Source: a bacterium HR17 (lineage in GTDB: Bacteria; Armatimonadota; Fervidibacteria; Fervidibacterales; Fervidibacteraceae). Taken from it: a stretch of DNA of 49,985 nt. This document shows, piece after piece, positions 16,967-23,941 of this stretch. The stretch lies in assembly GCA_002898575.1 (NCBI GenBank), contig BEHT01000027.1:1-49985 (forward strand), read 5' to 3'. The translations under genes and the position numbers were made by a program. Within the stretch, counting starts at the first letter, position 1. Every line of letters starts with the position of its first letter. The notes below the pieces were generated by a model. That model was given only the letters and a program-made list of their open reading frames with translations. It ran no database searches and was not told the DNA's origin.

Positions 16967-17734
16967 ATGCGTGTCTGCTTTTACGGTGCGGGTGGACCCG
17001 TCGCAGCGGCTGCCATCCGCGCGTTGGAAAAGGCAGGCGGGTTCACTATGCGCCTAACGGATCTCAACGCCGATTCGCTTGCCCCTTACACCGACCGCCA
17101 CGAAACGATGGTCGTGGATGTGACAGACTTTGAGCAAGTCTCAGCGGCAGCACAAGGCATGGACGCGTTGGTGAACTGCACCGTTATCCGCCATGACATC
17201 GCCGGCGCGTTTCGCGTGAACGCGGTAGGGGCTTACAACATCATGCGGGCGGCAGTCGCTCACGGCGTTCGGCGCGTCGTGCAAACGGGTCCGTATTTGG
17301 CGCAAGGCGGTTACATGGGTGATTACGCAGCCGACTTTGACATCCCTGACGACGCGCCGCCACGCCCTGGCGTCGGCGATCCGCATTTCGGTGCCTACTT
17401 TTTGACCAAGTTTTTGGGGCAAGAGATTTGTCGTGTGTTCGCCGAGACCTACGACATCACGGTCGTCGTTTTGTTGTTCGTCGCGTTTTACGACCCCAAC
17501 GACGAGCGGCTTGTGGCGGGCAAAGGCGTGAACGCGTTTTGCGTTTCGTGGGACGATGCGGGCGAGGCGTTTCGGTGCGCTTTGACGGTGCCGGCGCTAC
17601 CGCGCCCGTTTGAGGTTTTCCATATCCTTGCCGATTTGCCGCACGGCAAGTTCACCAACCACAAAGCCAAGACGCTGCTGCACTGGCAACCCAACGAAAA
17701 CTTTGCCCGCTATTGGCGCCGCTCTGTCGGCTAA
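16967..17734 (+). CDS. NAD-dependent epimerase/dehydratase family protein
   Basis: A 255-residue extended-SDR protein with an N-terminal glycine loop FYGAGGPVAAAAIRALE. It has an intact catalytic YFLTK (YxxxK) near residue 143 and FDIPDDAPPRPG in the substrate region. It would oxidise/reduce or epimerise a sugar or sugar nucleotide. The ATG at 16967 follows GAGGTGA by eight bases; an in-frame GTG at 16955 is the alternative. The TAA stop overlaps the stop codon of the convergent nuclease gene. Last gene of the sugar cluster that begins at 12752. Confidence 0.85.
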   Translation: MRVCFYGAGGPVAAAAIRALEKAGGFTMRLTDLNADSLAPYTDRHETMVVDVTDFEQVSAAAQGMDALVNCTVIRHDIAGAFRVNAVGAYNIMRAAVAHGVRRVVQTGPYLAQGGYMGDYAADFDIPDDAPPRPGVGDPHFGAYFLTKFLGQEICRVFAETYDITVVVLLFVAFYDPNDERLVAGKGVNAFCVSWDDAGEAFRCALTVPALPRPFEVFHILADLPHGKFTNHKAKTLLHWQPNENFARYWRRSVG

Positions 17735-18393
17735 GGTCGGCATTCGCGGCAGGGATGGTAGCCCGCCTGCAATGCCGCTTCAGCGTTGCGGAAACGGACA
17801 CGGTTGTGCGGGCGGATGCGTTTTGCCAACGGGCAAGTGAGGCGATGAAAGGTGCGGGTGTTGCGGTTACCGACGACGGGCTGGCGTGTCGGGCGATAGA
17901 CCGACCATAGCCCCCGCCGATTTTTGCGGGCTTCTTCCTGCAGCCGCACGAACATCTCTGCGTAGCGGACATTGGGCGGCTTGGTGTAGGTGCGGGCGAA
18001 CCCGTTGCGCACCATCTCGGCGTTGACGAAGATGCGCCGTCCCTTACTGTCCCGCACGAATACATACGCCAGCAACCGACCGTAGTGGTCGTAGCGCTCC
18101 ACATCAAACTCCAATTCCACTTGTTTACCTGCCACGAGTTTGCGGTTGAAGTTGCGGGCGGCGTCGTAGTAGGGTTGACCCTGTTCAGGGGTGTCGATGC
18201 CGATGTAGCGGACGGTGCGCCCATCGGACAAAACGATGGTGTCACCGTCCACGACCCGCACGACGCGCAGATGGGTTAGTTTGGAGGCGGGGCGCCGTTG
18301 CGCCCACAGCGCCAGCAATGCCGCCAGCAACGCCAAAAGGAGAACAGGTGACTTGCGCCGCAACCTCACGATGTGACGATTCAGTGGCACCAT
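17731..18393 (-). CDS. Membrane-anchored thermonuclease-like protein with Ada-type zinc domain
   Basis: A 220-residue protein. It has a basic N-terminus and one hydrophobic segment (about residues 16-30) that anchors or exports it. A staphylococcal-nuclease (SNase) domain follows (about 42-165): VVDGDTIVLSDG, RYIGIDTPE and YGRLLAYVFV are conserved, including the Asp and Arg positions used for calcium and phosphate. The C-terminal 45 residues resemble the Ada metal-binding domain, ending in HPCRECRP, with Cys187, Cys215 and Cys218 plus nearby histidines as likely zinc ligands. The nuclease would act outside the cytoplasmic membrane on DNA or RNA. Its stop codon overlaps that of the convergent epimerase gene. 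Confidence 0.88.
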   Translation of the reverse strand: MVPLNRHIVRLRRKSPVLLLALLAALLALWAQRRPASKLTHLRVVRVVDGDTIVLSDGRTVRYIGIDTPEQGQPYYDAARNFNRKLVAGKQVELEFDVERYDHYGRLLAYVFVRDSKGRRIFVNAEMVRNGFARTYTKPPNVRYAEMFVRLQEEARKNRRGLWSVYRPTRQPVVGNRNTRTFHRLTCPLAKRIRPHNRVRFRNAEAALQAGYHPCRECRP

Positions 18394-18565
18394 GCCCCAT
18401 CACCTCTTGAACACGACCCGATGCGGCTCACAATTATTGCGGACGCCACCTAAACGATGGCGCATCGCATTGTGCAGAGTTTCGGCTGCCCGTCGGTTTG
18501 GGCATCGGATTTCAAAAATGGGGGCAAAATCGGTTATGCGGGTTTTGTTGTGAACGCCGAATTAC

Positions 18566-19570
18566 TTGCCCGCCGTCGGCGGGAATGTGACGACGGTGCG
18601 GCGCATCGCGGTGCACTTGGAACGGCTGGGTGCGACGGTCAAGGTGCTGACGACGCAACCGCTGCCGCCGGATGGGTGGGACCAAGCGAGGGCTGTTCGC
18701 CCCGATGTGGTGCACGCCTTTCACGCCGTCAAAGCCGGCGTCATCGCTCGCGCTATCGCGCAGGCGTTGAGTGTGCCCCTTGTGGTCACCCTAACGGGCA
18801 CGGACATTCACGGCGATTGGTCGGATCCACAGCACCGCGCCGCGATGGAAGCGGTGTTGGGCGACGCTGCCGCCGTCGTCGTTTTCGCGCCTGAAGTGAG
18901 AGGCGAAGTAGCAGCGTTGCTGCCGACCGTCGCCCCCAAAGTGGTGGTCATTCCACAAGGGGTTTGGTTACCGCCGCAGGAACCTTGGGAGGTGCGGCGC
19001 CACGCCGGCGTGCCGCCCGAAGCGCCTGTCCTGTTGCTGCCCGCCAACATCCGCAAGGTCAAACGCCCGTCGCTGGCGGTTAACGGTGTCGCCCGGCTGC
19101 GGCAACGCGGCGTAGATGCCCACTTGCTGCTGGCGGGTGCGGTGCTGGAAGCCGACGAGTGGCAACGGGTGCACAGTTGCCTGCAGCGCTGCGCATGGAT
19201 ACACTATCTCGGTGCCGTGCCATCAGAACGCATGGCAGCCGTTTACCGAGCGGCAGACATCGTGCTGAACACCAGCGCCCACGAGGGGGGTATGGCGAAC
19301 GCCCTTTTGGAAGCGATGGCGCTGGGGCGCCCCATCTTGGCAGCCGATGTGCCCGGCAACCGGTCGCTAGTGCAGGACGGAGTGACAGGGTTGCTATTCT
19401 GCGACGCTGAAGAACTGGCTGAAAAGGCGTGGCGGCTTTTGACGGACGAGGAGTTGCGCCGCCGCATGACGCAAGCGGCGCACGAGTGGGTGCGGCAGCA
19501 TTGTGACCCGATGCAGGAAGCCCGACGCTATTGGCAAGTTTACACCCGTGTCTTGACCCGTTGTCCGTGA
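18566..19570 (+). CDS. GT4-family glycosyltransferase (natural start appears cut by an in-frame TGA)
   Basis: This frame (334 codons from a TTG at 18566) encodes a GT-B glycosyltransferase of family 4: N-terminal GGNVTTVRRIAVHLERLG, VPLVVTLTGTDIHG, and the C-terminal EGGMANALLEAMALGRPI with the E-x7-E nucleotide-sugar signature. The first strand expected in such proteins is missing at this start. It is present in the same frame just upstream: ATG 18536 reads M-R-V-L-L, then TGA at 18551-18553, then T-P-N-Y before this TTG. A GGGGG stretch lies about 12 bases before that ATG, whereas the TTG has no evident ribosome-binding site. So the gene is either damaged by a nonsense change, mis-sequenced, or restarted. 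Confidence 0.85.
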   Translation: MPAVGGNVTTVRRIAVHLERLGATVKVLTTQPLPPDGWDQARAVRPDVVHAFHAVKAGVIARAIAQALSVPLVVTLTGTDIHGDWSDPQHRAAMEAVLGDAAAVVVFAPEVRGEVAALLPTVAPKVVVIPQGVWLPPQEPWEVRRHAGVPPEAPVLLLPANIRKVKRPSLAVNGVARLRQRGVDAHLLLAGAVLEADEWQRVHSCLQRCAWIHYLGAVPSERMAAVYRAADIVLNTSAHEGGMANALLEAMALGRPILAADVPGNRSLVQDGVTGLLFCDAEELAEKAWRLLTDEELRRRMTQAAHEWVRQHCDPMQEARRYWQVYTRVLTRCP

Positions 19571-19589
19571 GCGGGGGCGACCGACCACG

Positions 19590-20384
19590 ATGATGCGCAA
19601 GTTCCTTGCCTTTCTGCGGCTGCAAATGGCGGTGCAAATGGAATATCGCGCGGTCATGTGGATTTGGCTACTGAGCGGGTTCACCTTGCCCCTGATCAAC
19701 TTGGCGGTTTGGACATCGGTCGCCGCCCACCGCTCCGTCGCTGGGTTCACTGTCGCTGACTTCGTCAGTTACTTCCTTGCCGTCATGGCGGTGGACCACT
19801 TCACCGCTGAGTGGTCGGCTTACGAATGGGAGTGGTATGTTCGTCAAGGGCATCTATCGCCTCGCTTGCTGCGTCCCGTTGACCCGATGTGGGAACTGGC
19901 GGCGGCAAATCTCGCCTACAAGGTGGCTCAAGGGGTCATCCTGCTGCCCGTGTGGATGCTGCTCTGGAACCTGCTCGGTGGCACCCCTTACGCCCTGACA
20001 GGACCGACCCTTGCTGCTTTCCTAGTCACACTGACGCTGGCGGCGGTGCTGAATTTTTTGGTCGGTTATTGCTTTGCGATGTTGGCGTTCTGGACGGTGC
20101 GGGTCGGGGCACTCTATGACATGTTTGCGTGGGGCATCGGCTACTTTTTTTCGGGGCGATTGGCGCCGATGGAAGTGTTACCGGCGTGGGTCAACGCTAT
20201 CGCCAATTGGCTGCCGTTCCGCTACATCGTCGCCTTTCCCGTTGAGGTGTTGATGGGGCGTGTGGCGCCGTTGGAAGCGGTCAAAGGGGTTGCCATGCAA
20301 TTGGTGTGGTTGAGCGTTTGCGTCGTGCTTAAACGGTGGCTGTGGCAGCGTGGGTTGCGTCAGTATACCGCCGTCGGCGGGTAG
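19590..20384 (+). CDS. ABC-2 type transporter permease
   Basis: A 264-residue membrane protein with six hydrophobic segments and the layout of the ABC-2/DUF990 permease family. It has a cytoplasmic N-terminus, LLRPVDPMWELAAANLAYK after helix 2, and a C-terminal segment with GRLAPMEVLPAWVNAIANWL and PFRYIVAFPVEVLMG, both typical. Such permeases work with an ATPase, and usually a second permease, to export lipids, glycans or drugs. Neither partner lies in this window. It begins 19 bases after the glycosyltransferase gene, so a role in glycan export is possible. A second ATG at codon 2 is an equivalent start. Confidence 0.87.
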   Translation: MMRKFLAFLRLQMAVQMEYRAVMWIWLLSGFTLPLINLAVWTSVAAHRSVAGFTVADFVSYFLAVMAVDHFTAEWSAYEWEWYVRQGHLSPRLLRPVDPMWELAAANLAYKVAQGVILLPVWMLLWNLLGGTPYALTGPTLAAFLVTLTLAAVLNFLVGYCFAMLAFWTVRVGALYDMFAWGIGYFFSGRLAPMEVLPAWVNAIANWLPFRYIVAFPVEVLMGRVAPLEAVKGVAMQLVWLSVCVVLKRWLWQRGLRQYTAVGG

Positions 20385-20435
20385 TGTTAGCATAAGGGCG
20401 TGAACGGAGCGCCGCACCAAAGGGAGTGACCGACG

Positions 20436-21341
20436 ATGAAGCGCTGGAGTATCGCGCTTGTTGCCGCACTCGTTGGCGGGTGGGCAGTCACCGCCCAGCA
20501 GGGGGGACAACCGACCCCGCCGCAAACTTTTACCCTGCGCTACAAAGGCAAACCCGGCGACACCAACCGCTACCGTTCGTGGTTTCTTTTGCGGATGGTC
20601 GGCACCTTCCCCAGTCCTAGCGGACCGCGCGAGGGGCGGATGGAGTATCGGGCGGAAGCAACCTACCTGCACAAAATCGTCAGCGTCGCCGAGGACGGGA
20701 CACTGGAAATTGAGACGACGAAGGAGAGCGGCAAGGCGCGTATGGGCGTGGATGAAAACATGCGGGACCTGCCTGACCGCCCCTACAAGCGCATCGTGCG
20801 GATGACCAATCGCGGTAAGGTGTTAGAAGAGCGGGTCGTAGAAGGTGAGGAAGGCGACGAGGACGAGGTGGACGAAGATTTTCCCCTTGCCAGCCCCCGC
20901 TACCAACCAACCCGTTGGCTGGACAAACTCTTTGAGACCGCCGTGCACAACATTGCGTTTCCCGAACAAGCCGTCACGGTCGGCGCCACTTGGCGCGAAC
21001 AGGTCACCGAAACGCTGACGCCCAACTGCAAGGTCACCCTCACCATCACTTCGCGCTTCAAGGAACTTGTCAAGTTAGACGGCAAACTGTGCGCTGTCAT
21101 TGAAAGCGCGGTGGACGCACCCATTGACGGGCAAGACACTGTCGGCGATTGGACGGTCGCCGTCCGAGGACGCTTTACGGCGACGGTCACCCTTTACTTT
21201 GACCTTGAACGAGGCGATGAGCGGCAATCGTTTGATGAGGGGCGGTTGGCGCTGGAGATGACGCAAAGCGGACCCGACCGTCCGACCATCACCTTGACCC
21301 ATCGGCTCATCAGCCGGGGCAAGACGGTGCTGCTGGAGTGA
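20436..21341 (+). CDS. Secreted protein of unknown function
   Basis: A 301-residue protein with a signal peptide (MKRWSIALVAALVGGWAVTA, cleaved near TAQ). The mature part is rich in beta strands and acidic residues, with a very acidic loop at about residues 130-150 (EGEEGDEDEVDEDFP). The second half alternates TATVTLYFDLERG-like strands. I do not recognise a family with confidence. It is similar in style to DUF6263-type secreted beta proteins of planctomycetes and armatimonads. An AAAGGGAGTG site precedes the ATG. It sits 51 bases after the permease and 24 before pncB, in one apparent operon. Confidence 0.75.
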   Translation: MKRWSIALVAALVGGWAVTAQQGGQPTPPQTFTLRYKGKPGDTNRYRSWFLLRMVGTFPSPSGPREGRMEYRAEATYLHKIVSVAEDGTLEIETTKESGKARMGVDENMRDLPDRPYKRIVRMTNRGKVLEERVVEGEEGDEDEVDEDFPLASPRYQPTRWLDKLFETAVHNIAFPEQAVTVGATWREQVTETLTPNCKVTLTITSRFKELVKLDGKLCAVIESAVDAPIDGQDTVGDWTVAVRGRFTATVTLYFDLERGDERQSFDEGRLALEMTQSGPDRPTITLTHRLISRGKTVLLE

Positions 21342-21365
21342 TGGGCGTGGAAAGGAGGCATCGCC

Positions 21366-22535
21366 ATGTTTCACATCGCCTCGCCCGACGACATCAAAGC
21401 GGGCAAGGTGACCGATGTCTACTTTGAGCGGACGATGCAAGTGCTCAAAGCGGCGGGCGTGCGCAAGCGTGTCGTCATGGAAGTGCGGACGACCCATTTG
21501 CCTGACCGCTACGAGTGGGCGATTTTCGCGGGCGTAGAAGAAGTTCTGCGGTTGCTGGAAGGGTTGCCTGTTGATGTGGATGGGTTGGAAGAGGGCAGCG
21601 TCTTTTTCGCAGGTGAACCTGTATTACGCGTCAGCGGCGAATACACGCAATTTGGCATCTATGAGACGCCCTTGTTGGGCATGTTGTGCCAAGCGTCAGG
21701 GGTTGCGACAAAAGCGGCGCGGTGCAAAAAGGCAGCAGGACATCGCCCCGTGTTGAGTTTCGGGGCACGCCGAATGCACCCTGCCATCGCCCCAATGATT
21801 GACCGTGCCGCCTACCTCGGCGGGTGCGATGGCGTGGCGGCGACTAAAAGCGCCGAACTGTTGGGGCTTCAACCCGCCGGCACGATGCCTCACGCCCTCA
21901 TCCTACTCATGGGTGACACGGTGGAAGCGCTGCGGTGGTTTGACCGCGTGATTGACCCGTCGGTGCCCCGCGTGGCGCTCATTGACACCTTCAACGACGA
22001 AAAGTTTGAGGCACTAAGGTGCGCTGAAGCCTTGGGGGAAAAACTGTTTGCCGTCCGCTTTGACACACCCAGTTCGCGACGGGGCGACATGGTAGAGTTG
22101 CTGCGGGAAGTCCGTTGGGAACTGGATTTGCGCGGCTACCGCCATGTCAAGTTGTTCGTCAGCGGCGGCGTGGACGAATACGAAATTTTGCGGCTCAACG
22201 AAGTCGCCGACGCCTACGGCGTCGGCACTTCCATCAGCAATGCCCCGACCATCAACTTTGCGATGGACATCGTGGAGATTGAAGGGCAACCAATTGCCAA
22301 ACGGGGCAAGATGGCGGGCGCTAAGGATATTTGGCGGTGCGAAAGTTGCTTGCAGGCTGTCATCACACCCGCCGACCGTTCACCCGACGACAATTGCCCG
22401 CGCTGCAGCGGCAAGTTAAGCAAGGCGACGAGACCGCTGATGCGCAACGGGCGCATCGTCGCCGAACTGCCATCCCCCCAGCAGCTGCGTGACCGCGTTT
22501 TGTCCATCTTGCCGCTGCTGCCCCCGCCGGGGTAA
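21366..22535 (+). CDS. pncB: Nicotinate phosphoribosyltransferase with C-terminal zinc ribbon
   Basis: A 389-residue enzyme of NAD salvage, joining nicotinate and PRPP to nicotinate mononucleotide with ATP. The family is clear from LSFGARRMHPAIAPMIDRAA (about residues 130-149), GGCDGVAATKSAELLGLQPAGTMPHA, the phosphoribosyl-binding RVALIDTFNDEKFEAL and KLFVSGGVDEYEILRL, then GVGTSISNAPTINFAMDIVE. The C-terminal extension carries CESC and CPRC (about residues 326-350), a probable zinc ribbon found in short archaeal-type enzymes of this family. An AAAGGAGG site precedes the ATG. Last gene of the run from 18.5 kb. Confidence 0.92.
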   Translation: MFHIASPDDIKAGKVTDVYFERTMQVLKAAGVRKRVVMEVRTTHLPDRYEWAIFAGVEEVLRLLEGLPVDVDGLEEGSVFFAGEPVLRVSGEYTQFGIYETPLLGMLCQASGVATKAARCKKAAGHRPVLSFGARRMHPAIAPMIDRAAYLGGCDGVAATKSAELLGLQPAGTMPHALILLMGDTVEALRWFDRVIDPSVPRVALIDTFNDEKFEALRCAEALGEKLFAVRFDTPSSRRGDMVELLREVRWELDLRGYRHVKLFVSGGVDEYEILRLNEVADAYGVGTSISNAPTINFAMDIVEIEGQPIAKRGKMAGAKDIWRCESCLQAVITPADRSPDDNCPRCSGKLSKATRPLMRNGRIVAELPSPQQLRDRVLSILPLLPPPG

Positions 22536-22600
22536 ATGGCAAAGCAAAAGGCGACGCTGGACGCCCGCCGCACCATTTTACGGTTCGTTTTGATGTCCGC

Positions 22601-22847
22601 TCGGAGGGCGGCTCTCCTGAGCCGCCCAAAGCGGCGCATCAGGAGATGCGCCCTCCGAGTTGCAGAAGGTTCGTTCGGAGGGCGGCTCTCTGAGCCGCCC
22701 AAAGCGGCGCATCAGGAGATGCGCCCTCCGAATGTTGATGTCCGTTCGGAGGGCGGCTCTTTTGAGCCGCCGAAAAGAAAGCGGCGCATCAGGAGATGCG
22801 CCCTCCGAATGTTGAGGTTCGTTCGGAGGGCGGCTCTCCTGAGCCGC
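22601..22847. repeat. Second array of the structured intergenic repeat, inverse orientation
   Basis: Three complete units start at 22601, 22675 and 22746, and a half unit at 22823. A unit runs TCGGAGG, hairpin GGCGGCTC-TCCT-GAGCCGCC, a short linker, hairpin GGCGCATC-AGGA-GATGCGCC, then CCTCCGA. The ends TCGGAGGGC and GCCCTCCGA pair as a closing stem. Relative to 2439-2699 the units are inverted. The array lies between pncB and the next gene. Spacing is 71-77 bases; the linkers vary in length and sequence (for example CAAAGC against GAAAAGAAAGC). Confidence 0.93.
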
Positions 22848-23073
22848 TGAGCGTTCAGGTGTTTTGCTCTCCCGCTACGCCTCGCTCGGCGTTGGAGCCT
22901 AAAGCGTGACACAAGGCGAGTCTCTGGCGCAATTGCAAAGCGGCGACACATAACTGTTTGGTGGATGACCTGTGGACGCATCGCGTTGGCGGACAACTTG
23001 AACCTTGAAGACCAGTTGCGGGGGCATCCCGCTTCCACCAAGCAAGCCGACACGGAAAGGGGTGACGGCAACG
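22848..23073. other. Gene-free stretch upstream of the cyclase gene
   Basis: About 225 bases after the repeat array contain no open frame with an acceptable start and no clear promoter or RNA fold. The last 20 bases hold the GGAAAGGGG ribosome-binding site of the next gene. I see nothing else in it. Confidence 0.4.
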
Positions 23074-23844
23074 ATGCGGCAGTTTGCGATCGGCGCAGTC
23101 ATCGGGGTCACGATAGCGATGGGATTGAGTTGGATGGTGGCACAGCCGCGATTGGGCACATGGCGCGTCGTGGACTTGACCCACTCTTTGCACCTTGCCA
23201 TTCCCGTGTGGCCGGGCAATCCGCCTTTTGAGTTCCGTAACTTAGCCCGCCACGCGCAGGGCTATTACGCTAACGCCTTCAGTTGCGCCGAGCACACAGG
23301 CACACATGTGGATGCACCCATTCATTTTGCGGAAGCCCAACGGACGATGGAGCAAGTGCCGCCGTCGCAACTGGTCGGCGAAGCCTGTGTCCTTGATGTC
23401 CGCGACAAAGTCGCCCGCGACCCAGACTACCGCATCAGCGCCCGCGATCTCCGCGATTTTGAGAACCGCTACGGACAAATCCCGCCTGGCGCCTTCGTTA
23501 TCGCCCGCACAGGCTGGGAGGAACGCTGGACCGATCCCAAGCGCTACATCAACATGGACGACAAAGGCGTCATGCATTTTCCCGGCTTCGGCGCTGACGC
23601 GGCAAAGTTACTGGTGGAACGCAATGTTGCGGGGGTCGGGATTGACACGCTGAGCATTGATTACGGACCGTCGCAAGATTTCATCGCCCACAAGATCTTG
23701 AACGGCGCAGGGAAGATCGGCTTGGAAAATTTGGCGAACCTCGGCGCGCTTCCGCCGCGCGGTGCGACGGTCATCGTCGGCGCTTTGAAAATTCGGGACG
23801 GGTCAGGCGCACCTGCCCGCGTTTTGGCGTTGGTGCGCCGGTAA
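23074..23844 (+). CDS. Cyclase-family hydrolase (kynurenine-formamidase-like), exported
   Basis: A 256-residue protein of the cyclase / KynB-like metal-dependent hydrolase family. The signature HTGTHVDAPIHF lies at about residues 72-83 and holds the His-x3-His-x-Asp metal site. IDTLSIDYGPSQDFIAHKIL supplies the late histidine and the substrate pocket. Unlike the usual soluble enzyme it begins with a hydrophobic segment (FAIGAVIGVTIAMGLSWMV) and so is probably exported or membrane-anchored. The ATG at 23074 follows GGAAAGGGG. The substrate, an amide or lactone, is not predictable; there are no tryptophan-degradation neighbours. Confidence 0.87.
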   Translation: MRQFAIGAVIGVTIAMGLSWMVAQPRLGTWRVVDLTHSLHLAIPVWPGNPPFEFRNLARHAQGYYANAFSCAEHTGTHVDAPIHFAEAQRTMEQVPPSQLVGEACVLDVRDKVARDPDYRISARDLRDFENRYGQIPPGAFVIARTGWEERWTDPKRYINMDDKGVMHFPGFGADAAKLLVERNVAGVGIDTLSIDYGPSQDFIAHKILNGAGKIGLENLANLGALPPRGATVIVGALKIRDGSGAPARVLALVRR

Positions 23845-23853
23845 TTTGCGGAG

Positions 23854-23873
23854 GGGTAAACCATGGTTTGCCC
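23854..23873 (+). terminator. Hairpin after the cyclase gene
   Basis: GGGTAAACC pairs with GGTTTGCCC across a two-base AT centre, with one T-G wobble, and is followed by GTCTTAAAA. It lies 10 bases after the stop. The T tract is weak. Confidence 0.45.
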
Positions 23874-23890
23874 GTCTTAAAAGTCGTCAG

Positions 23891-23908
23891 GGTGCAGCAG
23901 GCTGCACC
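23891..23908 (+). promoter_or_regulatory. Small hairpin in the ilvD leader
   Basis: A 7-bp stem GGTGCAG/CTGCACC with loop CAGG lies about 33 bases before the ilvD start. It could affect ilvD leader transcription or be incidental. No leader peptide rich in branched-chain codons and no T-box motif is visible. Confidence 0.3.
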
Positions 23909-23941
23909 TCCCAACTCATTCTGCACGAAGGAGGGTCATAA

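Noticed and set aside
18551-18553. TGA decoded as selenocysteine or as tryptophan/glycine
   Set aside because: No SECIS-like hairpin was evident just after the codon, and TGA is a normal terminator of many genes in this window.
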